10,209 bases of DNA from Candidatus Sodaliphilus fimicaballi (GTDB lineage: Bacteria > Bacteroidota > Bacteroidia > Bacteroidales > Muribaculaceae), in NCBI GenBank assembly GCA_018065165.1, contig JAGHTV010000154.1:1-10209 (forward strand). The letters are read 5' to 3'. Position 1 is the stretch's first letter; every line of letters starts with the position of its first letter. Positions 1 through 4,421 of this stretch are shown here, one piece after another. Both the position numbers and the translations under genes were made by a program. The notes under the pieces are model-generated. The model had not been told where the DNA came from. It did not search any database and was given only the letters and a program-made list of their open reading frames with translations.

Positions 1-603
1 GTTGACGAGTGGATTCCCCTTCCTCCCCGTGATATCGACAAGCCATTCTTGATGCCTATCGAGGACGTATTCTCAATCACTGGTCGTGGTACAGTTGCTA
101 CTGGTCGTATCGAGACTGGTATCATCAAGGTTGGTGATGAGGTTCAAATCATGGGTCTCGGTGCAGAGATGAAGTCAGTTGTAACTGGTGTTGAGATGTT
201 CCGTAAGCTTCTCGACCAAGGTGAGGCTGGTGACAACGTAGGTCTGCTCCTCCGTGGTATCGACTATAAGACAATCAAGCGCGGTATGGTTATCTGCCAC
301 CCGGGTATGGTTAAGCCCCACGATCACTTCACAGCTTCAATCTATGTATTGAAGAAAGAAGAAGGTGGCCGTCACACTCCTTTCCACAACAAGTATCGTC
401 CTCAGTTCTACATCCGTACTCTTGATGTAACTGGTGAGATCTCTCTGCCCGAAGGCATTGAGATGGTTATGCCCGGTGACAACGTTGAGATCAACGTTAA
501 GCTCATCACTCCCGTAGCATGCAGCGAAGGTCTTCGTTTCGCTATCCGTGAGGGTGGTCGCACCGTAGGTTCAGGCCAAATCACTAAGATCATCGAGGAC
601 TAA
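1..603 (+). CDS. tuf: Elongation factor Tu, C-terminal part (5' end outside window)
   Basis: EF-Tu carries aminoacyl-tRNA to the ribosomal A site as a GTP complex. The reading frame is open from base 1 and ends at TAA 601-603, giving 200 codons, roughly the second half of a protein of about 395 residues. The GTP-binding domain lies upstream of the window. What is visible is domain II, beginning around [14 protein letters not shown] and GRGTVATGR, and domain III with GGRHTPF, RPQFY, ELPEG-like [14 protein letters not shown] and the terminal [16 protein letters not shown]. All of these are standard EF-Tu signatures, so identity is certain. The ATG at 49 is an internal methionine, not the start. 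The gene is followed by an intrinsic terminator and then tRNA-Trp, secE and nusG, the usual order in Bacteroidota. No odd substitutions stand out. Confidence 0.98.
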   Translation, partial: VDEWIPLPPRDIDKPFLMPIEDVFSITGRGTVATGRIETGIIKVGDEVQIMGLGAEMKSVVTGVEMFRKLLDQGEAGDNVGLLLRGIDYKTIKRGMVICHPGMVKPHDHFTASIYVLKKEEGGRHTPFHNKYRPQFYIRTLDVTGEISLPEGIEMVMPGDNVEINVKLITPVACSEGLRFAIREGGRTVGSGQITKIIED

Positions 604-632
604 TACTCAGGTAGATCTTAAAAAATAAATAG

Positions 633-669
633 AAGACCGGCTTGCCGGTTAGGTTTAAGCCGGTCTTTT
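633..669 (+). terminator. Intrinsic terminator after tuf
   Basis: An 11-bp perfect stem pairs 633-643 (AAGACCGGCTT) with 657-667 (AAGCCGGTCTT) around a 13-base loop and runs into a short T tract (666-669). It sits 30 bases after the tuf stop codon and only 9 bases before the tRNA-Trp gene. The 5' arm can alternatively pair with the loop segment 645-649 to give a small hairpin with a CTTG loop. Confidence 0.8.
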
Positions 670-676
670 AAAAAAT

Positions 677-749
677 ACGGGAATAGTTCAGTTGGTAGAA
701 TGACGGTCTCCAAAACCGTAGGTCGTGAGTTCGAGTCTTACTTCCCGTG
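677..749 (+). tRNA. tRNA-Trp (anticodon CCA)
   Basis: The full cloverleaf can be drawn. The acceptor stem ACGGGAA (677-683) pairs with TTCCCGT (742-748), the D stem is 686-689/698-701, the anticodon stem ACGGT (703-707) pairs with ACCGT (715-719), the loop CTCCAAA carries anticodon CCA at 710-712, and the T stem GTGAG/CTTAC encloses TTCGAGT. The discriminator base is G749, and the 3' CCA is not encoded (CTA follows), so it must be added by nucleotidyltransferase. The total is 73 nt. It lies 9 bases after the tuf terminator stem and 17 bases before the secE start, so it is likely cut out of a longer transcript. Confidence 0.97.
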
Positions 750-766
750 CTAAGGATAAAAGAGAA

Positions 767-970
767 ATGAAGAAATACAAATTATTTGCGGATATCGAGG
801 AATCTTATTACGAACTCGTTCATAAGGTTTCGTGGCCTACTAAGAGTGAGCTGGCCAACAGCACCGTTGTGGTTATGGTGGCTTCCATCATACTCGCAGT
901 GGTAATATGGCTGGTAGACTTAGGCATCAATTGGATTATGCACTTCATCTATAACATTCCCACTGTTTAA
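767..970 (+). CDS. secE: Protein translocase subunit SecE
   Basis: SecE is the small essential subunit that clamps the SecY channel in the inner membrane. This copy has 67 residues, the short single-span form common in Bacteroidota rather than the three-span form of enterobacteria. Residues about 6-20 form the amphipathic cytoplasmic helix (ADIEESYYELVHKV). The family signature VSWPTKSEL follows at 21-29, then one hydrophobic membrane segment at about 33-55 (VVVMVASIILAVVIWLV). I chose the ATG at 767 because the upstream in-frame GTG at 725 lies inside the tRNA-Trp T stem. The start is preceded by an A-rich stretch without a proper Shine-Dalgarno. The gene lies between tRNA-Trp and nusG, the classical secE-nusG pair, with a 61-base gap that holds nothing recognisable. 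Confidence 0.95.
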   Translation: MKKYKLFADIEESYYELVHKVSWPTKSELANSTVVVMVASIILAVVIWLVDLGINWIMHFIYNIPTV

Positions 971-1031
971 GCAGGGTGTTGTAGTTGTGCAGTAGTACAG
1001 GTAAAGGAATCATCAAAGTTTTAAGAAATCA

Positions 1032-1586
1032 ATGGCTGAAAGTATGAAAAAGTGGTACGTGCTGCGTGCCATCTCTGGAAAAGAGGCAAAGGCAAAGGAA
1101 TTGATCGATGCAGCTTGCAAAAACAATCCCGACACCTTAGGTAAAAGCATCTGTCAGGTATTGGTTCCCACTGAGAAGGTTTACACTACCCGCGGCGGAA
1201 AGAAGGTGCTCAAGGAGCGCAATCTTTTCTCGGGGTATGTTTTTGTGCAAGCCGAGCTCACTGGCGAATCTGAGATTTTCCTTCAGAACACTTCAAACAT
1301 CATCGACTTCGTTCGCACACGTGAAGGTGGCAAGAAGCCCGAGCCGGTGCCTGAGGCACAGATTGCTCGCATGCTTGGTGCTGCCGAGGAGGTTACGGCT
1401 AGTGATGCTGTAGCCAACGACTATATCGTGGGTGAGAAGGTTAAGGTCAACTTCGGTCCTTTCACCGGCTTTAACGGTGAGATTAGCGAGGTTAACGCCG
1501 AGAAGCATGAGTTGACAGTAATTGTCAAGGTGTTCGGCCGTGAGACTCCACTCAAGTTAGACAATTCGCAAGTAGAGCGTGAGTAA
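1032..1586 (+). CDS. nusG: Transcription termination/antitermination factor NusG
   Basis: NusG binds the RNA polymerase clamp and links it to the ribosome or Rho. The protein has 184 residues. The N-terminal NGN domain (about 6-115) starts with KKWYVLRAISGKEAKAKE and includes CQVLVPTEKVY and LFSGYVFV. The C-terminal KOW domain (about 131-184) contains YIVGEKVKV, GPFTGFNGEISEVN and IVKVFGRETPLKL. The ATG at 1032 is taken as the start; ATG 1044 (MKKWYV) is a possible alternative. Two details differ from the NusG proteins I know. The usual FPGYV of the NGN domain reads FSGYV (residues 66-70), and the segment after it (VRTREGGKKPEPVP) is longer and more charged than the GFLGG-type loop I recall from Bacteroides. 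The fold signatures are otherwise intact. It is followed by two small hairpins and rplK. Confidence 0.96.
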   Translation: MAESMKKWYVLRAISGKEAKAKELIDAACKNNPDTLGKSICQVLVPTEKVYTTRGGKKVLKERNLFSGYVFVQAELTGESEIFLQNTSNIIDFVRTREGGKKPEPVPEAQIARMLGAAEEVTASDAVANDYIVGEKVKVNFGPFTGFNGEISEVNAEKHELTVIVKVFGRETPLKLDNSQVERE

Positions 1587-1587
1587 G

Positions 1588-1630
1588 CGTCTTAAATGTT
1601 ACGTGAGACGATAAAAGCGCAACGTTTTTA
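1588..1630 (+). other. Tandem small hairpins in nusG-rplK gap
   Basis: The first hairpin pairs 1588-1592 (CGTCT) with 1606-1610 (AGACG). The second pairs 1612-1619 with 1623-1630 (TAAAAGCG/CGTTTTTA, one G-T pair) around a CAA loop. The second resembles a weak terminator, but its T run lies inside the stem. The pair sits directly before rplK, where L1 feeds back on the L11-L1 operon in enterobacteria. A regulatory role here is only inferred from position. Confidence 0.35.
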
Positions 1631-1654
1631 AATTAATCAATAAAAACAGAAACA

Positions 1655-2098
1655 ATGGCTAAAGAAATTGCTGGACAGATCAAATTGCAGATTAAAGGTG
1701 GAGCTGCAAATCCTTCACCCCCAGTAGGCCCCGCCTTGGGTTCTAAGGGTATTAACATCATGGAGTTTTGCAAGCAATTCAACGCCCGCACCCAAGCTAG
1801 CGCTGGTAAGGTTCTCCCCGTAGTTATCACATACTACGCTGACAAGAGCTTTGACTTTGTTGTTAAGACAAGTCCCGTACCAGTACAGTTGCTCGACGCT
1901 GCCAAGGTGAAGAGTGGTTCAGGTGAACCTAACCGCAAGAAAGTTGCGTCAGTCACTTGGGACCAGGTAAAGGAGATTGCTGAAGACAAAATGCCTGATT
2001 TGAACTGTTTTACTGTAGCCTCGGCTATGCGTATGGTAGCTGGAACAGCAAGAAGTATGGGTATCACTGTAAAGGGTCAATTCCCTGAAAACGTTTAA
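1655..2098 (+). CDS. rplK: 50S ribosomal protein L11
   Basis: L11 binds the GTPase-associated region of 23S rRNA and forms the base of the L7/L12 stalk. The protein has 147 residues, against about 141 in E. coli. The N-terminal domain carries [11 protein letters not shown] (19-29), the proline-rich part targeted by thiopeptides in other bacteria, followed by [12 protein letters not shown]. The C-terminal rRNA-binding domain carries KSGSGEPN (86-93) and GTARSMG (130-136). The extra length comes from a short tail (KGQFPENV). The start is fixed by [12 protein letters not shown], which aligns with the family start. An A-rich run (AATAAAAACAGAAACA) precedes the ATG instead of a Shine-Dalgarno. rplA follows after 14 bases, so the two are surely cotranscribed. 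Confidence 0.98.
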   Translation: MAKEIAGQIKLQIKGGAANPSPPVGPALGSKGINIMEFCKQFNARTQASAGKVLPVVITYYADKSFDFVVKTSPVPVQLLDAAKVKSGSGEPNRKKVASVTWDQVKEIAEDKMPDLNCFTVASAMRMVAGTARSMGITVKGQFPENV

Positions 2099-2112
2099 AA
2101 ACTTCAATTGAA

Positions 2113-2808
2113 ATGAGTAAACTTACTAAAAATCAAAAGTTAGCTGCCGAGAAGATTGAAGCTGGGAAGACTTACACCCTTGCGGAAGCTGCAGCTCTGT
2201 TGAAAGAGATTACTTTCACAAAGTTTGATGCCTCTGCTGATATCGATGTACGTCTTGGTGTAGATCCTCGTAAGGCTAACCAGATGGTACGTGGCGTGGT
2301 TTCACTGCCCCACGGTACAGGCAAGGAAGTTCGCGTTTTGGTTCTCTGTAGCCCTGACGCTGAAGCTGCTGCCAAAGAAGCCGGAGCTGACTATGTAGGT
2401 CTCGACGAATATATCGAAAAGATTAAAGGTGGTTGGACCGACATTGATGTTATAATTACACAACCTCAGATCATGGGTAAGATTGGTCCCCTTGGTCGCG
2501 TGCTTGGTCCCCGTGGCCTCATGCCTAACCCCAAGAGTGGTACTGTAACTCCCGATGTTGCTAAGGCTGTTAAGGAAGTAAAACAAGGTAAGATCGACTT
2601 CAAGGTCGACAAGGGCGGTATCGTCCACACCTCTATCGGTAAGGTATCTTTCACACCCGAGAAGATCAAGGAGAACGCTCAAGCGTTTATCCAGACTCTT
2701 ATCAAGCTGAAACCTGCTGCCGCTAAGGGTACATATATCAAGAGCATTTATCTTTCAAGCACAATGAGCAAGGGTATTAAAGTTGATACCAAGTCAATTG
2801 AGGCTTAA
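2113..2808 (+). CDS. rplA: 50S ribosomal protein L1
   Basis: L1 forms the mobile stalk at the ribosomal E site and, in well-studied bacteria, represses translation of its own operon. The protein has 231 residues, the normal bacterial length. Domain I is split between the two ends: [19 protein letters not shown] (39-57) near the N terminus and [14 protein letters not shown] (167-180) plus the C-terminal [15 protein letters not shown]. The inserted domain II contains the signature [19 protein letters not shown] (128-146). The start [10 protein letters not shown] matches relatives. The gene is 14 bases from rplK and 19 from rplJ. The short rplA-rplJ gap leaves no space for a long L10 leader of the E. 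coli type, so any L10 feedback site must be elsewhere. Confidence 0.98.
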   Translation: MSKLTKNQKLAAEKIEAGKTYTLAEAAALLKEITFTKFDASADIDVRLGVDPRKANQMVRGVVSLPHGTGKEVRVLVLCSPDAEAAAKEAGADYVGLDEYIEKIKGGWTDIDVIITQPQIMGKIGPLGRVLGPRGLMPNPKSGTVTPDVAKAVKEVKQGKIDFKVDKGGIVHTSIGKVSFTPEKIKENAQAFIQTLIKLKPAAAKGTYIKSIYLSSTMSKGIKVDTKSIEA

Positions 2809-2827
2809 CTTTTAAAATTTTGAAGAA

Positions 2828-3364
2828 ATGAAGAAGGAAGATAAATCATTAATGATAGAGAAGATCAAGGACACACTGGCACAGTACAGTGCAGTATACT
2901 TGACAGATACTACAGCTCTTAACGCTGAACGCACCACCGACTTGCGCCGCGCTGCCTTCAAGGCCGAGGTTAAGATGATGGTCGTTAAGAACACCTTGCT
3001 TAAGAAGGCTATGGAGCAGTCAGACATTGACTACTCAGGTCTTTACCCTGCACTGGCAGGTTCAACAACGCTGATGCTGACTAACACAGCTAATGCACCT
3101 GCTAAACTTTTAAAGGAATTCCGCGGTCGCAAGGAGACATATCCTGCACTGAAGGCTGCTTACGCTGAGGAGACTACATTTGTAGGCGACGAACACCTCA
3201 ACACACTGGCTGCATTCAAGAGCAAGAACGAGCTCATCGCCGACGTTATCGCACTGTTGCAAGCTCCCGCACAACGCGTTATTGGTGCTTTGCAAAACAA
3301 GGATGGCGAGCAAGCTGAGGCTGAGACAGAGGCTCCCGCACCCGAGGCAACTCCTGAGGCATAA
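2828..3364 (+). CDS. rplJ: 50S ribosomal protein L10
   Basis: L10 anchors the L7/L12 dimers to the ribosome beside L11. The protein has 178 residues. The globular rRNA-binding N-terminal domain (about 1-130) contains [36 protein letters not shown] (39-61) and [10 protein letters not shown]. The long C-terminal helix that carries the L12 dimers is about 133-158 ([23 protein letters not shown]). A low-complexity acidic Ala/Pro/Glu tail (161-178) follows. Such a tail occurs in other Bacteroidota L10 proteins and explains the greater length compared with the 165-residue E. coli protein. The start at 2828 keeps the KKEDK motif; ATG 2852 would remove it. The gap before it is an AT-rich near-palindrome (AAAATTTT). 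Confidence 0.97.
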   Translation: MKKEDKSLMIEKIKDTLAQYSAVYLTDTTALNAERTTDLRRAAFKAEVKMMVVKNTLLKKAMEQSDIDYSGLYPALAGSTTLMLTNTANAPAKLLKEFRGRKETYPALKAAYAEETTFVGDEHLNTLAAFKSKNELIADVIALLQAPAQRVIGALQNKDGEQAEAETEAPAPEATPEA

Positions 3365-3405
3365 TTAAAACATTAAGTAAAAAACAAATTAAATCATACA
3401 AAACA

Positions 3406-3777
3406 ATGGCAGATTTAAAAGCTTTTGCAGAACAATTAGTTAACCTTACAGTTAAGGAAGTTAACGAACTTGCAAACATCCTGAAAGAAGAATATGGTAT
3501 CGAGCCCGCTGCTGCAGCTGTAGTAGTTGCTGGTGGTGCTGGTGAGGCAGCCGCTGAGGAAGAGAAGACTTCTTTCGACGTAGTTCTTAAGGCAGCTGGT
3601 GCTCAAAAGCTCCAGGTTATCAAGAAGGTAAAAGAGCTCTGTGGTCTTGGTCTGAAGGACGCTAAGGATCTCGTTGATGGTGCTCCTAGCACAATCAAGG
3701 AAGGTCTTGACAAGGCTGGTGCTGAGGGTCTGAAGGCTGAACTCGAAGGCCTTGGCGCTGAGGTTGAGCTTAAATAA
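3406..3777 (+). CDS. rplL: 50S ribosomal protein L7/L12
   Basis: L7/L12 is the multicopy stalk protein that recruits translational GTPases. The protein has 123 residues. The N-terminal dimerisation domain is about 1-33 ([26 protein letters not shown]). The flexible Ala/Gly/Val/Glu hinge is about 34-53. The C-terminal factor-binding domain (54-123) contains [20 protein letters not shown] and [18 protein letters not shown]. Position 79 is Cys where Thr is usual before GLGLK. The last codon is followed by two tandem TAA stops (3775-3780). The 41-base gap after rplJ is almost pure A/T with no Shine-Dalgarno. Immediately downstream are the hairpins that probably end most of this transcript. Confidence 0.98.
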   Translation: MADLKAFAEQLVNLTVKEVNELANILKEEYGIEPAAAAVVVAGGAGEAAAEEEKTSFDVVLKAAGAQKLQVIKKVKELCGLGLKDAKDLVDGAPSTIKEGLDKAGAEGLKAELEGLGAEVELK

Positions 3778-3780
3778 TAA

Positions 3781-3797
3781 CGCCTGATTTTCAGGTG
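3781..3797 (+). other. Small hairpin just after rplL
   Basis: Bases 3781-3787 (CGCCTGA) pair with 3791-3797 (TCAGGTG), including one G-T pair, around a TTT loop. It directly follows the double stop codon of rplL and precedes the main terminator by three bases. It has no T tract of its own. It may protect the 3' end of the message or help pause polymerase. Confidence 0.5.
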
Positions 3798-3800
3798 TAT

Positions 3801-3841
3801 AGGTTAAGAATCTCATGTCAATGTAGATTCTTAACCTTTTT
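3801..3841 (+). terminator. Strong intrinsic terminator after rplL
   Basis: A perfect 13-bp stem pairs 3801-3813 (AGGTTAAGAATCT) with 3825-3837 (AGATTCTTAACCT) around an 11-base loop, and is followed at once by T3837-3841. This is the best terminator in the window. It lies between the ribosomal protein genes and rpoBC, the place where E. coli has an attenuator that lowers rpoBC expression relative to rplL. Partial readthrough is therefore likely. Confidence 0.85.
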
Positions 3842-3846
3842 GCGTC

Positions 3847-3903
3847 AAAAACCGGTGCCTGTTGAAAACAGGTGAAAACCAGGAGTAAATGGGCACCGTT
3901 TTT
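3847..3903 (+). terminator. Second terminator-like hairpin, possibly bidirectional
   Basis: The stem CGGTGCC (3853-3859) pairs with GGCACCG (3892-3898). It is flanked by AAAAA (3847-3851) and TTTTT (3899-3903), which extend the stem across a bulged C3852. The long apical part (3860-3891) can form a nested hairpin, TGTT (3860-3863) with AACA (3867-3870), extendable at the cost of the outer stem. The A tract on one side and T tract on the other would suit termination in either direction. The large loop makes efficiency uncertain. Confidence 0.55.
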
Positions 3904-3916
3904 ATATAAGGAATCC

Positions 3917-4057
3917 TTGCAAGCATTAGCGTGTAAGGTTTTCTCATAAGCATCAGTATGCAGCCCTCGGGTTGCGGCTGAAAAACTAAGATATTGCATA
4001 TCTCACATCTATAGCACACAAGCAAGAGACTTGAACTGCGATGGCTATGGCTTGCAG
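3917..4057 (+). ncRNA. Candidate upstream structured RNA domain in rplL-rpoB gap
   Basis: No reading frame is credible here. The two ends are complementary over about 13 pairs: 3917-3930 (TTGCAAGCATTAGC) with 4044-4057 (GCTATGGCTTGCAG), with bulges at T3927 and G4050. Inside are hairpins 3960-3965/3970-3975 (GCAGCC/GGTTGC, CTCG loop) and 3989-3994/3998-4003 (AGATAT/ATATCT, TGC loop). A competing local hairpin, GCTTGC/GCAAGC at 4050-4055/4060-4065, would break the closing helix. The folding was done by eye. It could be the first domain of one RNA with 4080-4388, or just part of a long rpoB leader. Strand is inferred from the flanking genes. Confidence 0.35.
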
Positions 4058-4079
4058 CGGCAAGCGAGGTCATATTTAG

Positions 4080-4388
4080 TGCTCCACGACAGTGGGTGGT
4101 AAAGAAGCGTTAGGTCTCGACAGGAAATGCTAACCCTGCATTGTGCGCCCGATCAATAACTAAGTGACACAAACGCAAGTCACTGGTGGAGCGGGTGCTG
4201 AGGGCTGGTAGGCATTGTTGCCTCTATAGGGTAGCAATGTGCTTTGTGCGGTAGATGATTAGGCATGCAATAGAGTCATGTAGCGGTGCACGAGAGCCCG
4301 CGATGTGGCTTAACAAAGTTGAGTTCACAAGAGTGAGTTGTAGTGATGCGCCACTGCTCGGGGTTCAGGCCCGGAGCTTCGTGGAGCA
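4080..4388 (+). ncRNA. Candidate structured RNA with closed ends, family unknown
   Basis: The ends are perfectly complementary over 10 bp (H1, 4080-4089 TGCTCCACGA with 4379-4388 TCGTGGAGCA). The next six bases, 4090-4095 CAGTGG, pair with 4351-4356 CCACTG (H2), and hairpin H3 (4357-4363/4370-4376, one G-G mismatch) sits between the two 3' strands. Further helices, none overlapping, are H4 4109-4113/4130-4134; H5 4145-4151/4192-4198 with H5a 4163-4168/4179-4184; H6 4202-4206/4295-4299; H7 4213-4223/4229-4239; H8 4246-4250/4287-4291 with H8a 4255-4260/4274-4279; and H9 4322-4328/4333-4339. H6, H7 and H8 form a three-way junction. There is no open frame, and no promoter with the Bacteroidota consensus (TTTG then TAnnTTTG) is evident. 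It may be a free RNA cut from read-through transcript or an rpoBC leader. A mobile element with inverted ends is the main alternative. I do not recognise the family. Confidence 0.5.
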
Positions 4389-4421
4389 GAATTTAGAACC
4401 ACCTATTTAATACATTTTTCA

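Noticed and set aside
725..766. Upstream in-frame GTG start giving an 81-residue SecE
   Set aside because: The extension lies inside the tRNA-Trp gene (T arm and 3' acceptor strand). ATG 767 gives a SecE of normal length.
3916..3941. CTTG plus TAAGGTTT as a promoter for the gap RNA
   Set aside because: It matches the TTTG/TAnnTTTG consensus only partly, and the spacing of about 14 bases is well short of the usual 19-21.
3436..3999. 187-codon reading frame on the minus strand
   Set aside because: Most of it is the antisense of rplL, and the open frame is a by-product of the biased codons there. The rest crosses the terminators.
3831..4073. 80-codon reading frame on the minus strand in the rplL-rpoB gap
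   Set aside because: It begins in the gap and runs into the rplL terminator stem. Its composition is not protein-like, no family is recognisable, and it opposes the direction of every gene here.
4085..4139. Resemblance to RNase P RNA (CCACGACAG and AGGAAA)
   Set aside because: The conserved blocks GAGGAAAGTC and ACAGAA with their P4 pairing are absent, the two partial matches are in the reverse order, and the long-range helices found do not follow the RNase P layout.
4353..4389. tRNA-like T arm around GGGGTTCAGGCCC
   Set aside because: The stem and loop do not match GTTCRANYC, and no acceptor or anticodon arm can be built around it.
4411..4418. TACATTTT as a -7 promoter element
   Set aside because: It is close to TAnnTTTG but lies only four bases before the rpoB ATG, so transcription would start inside the gene.
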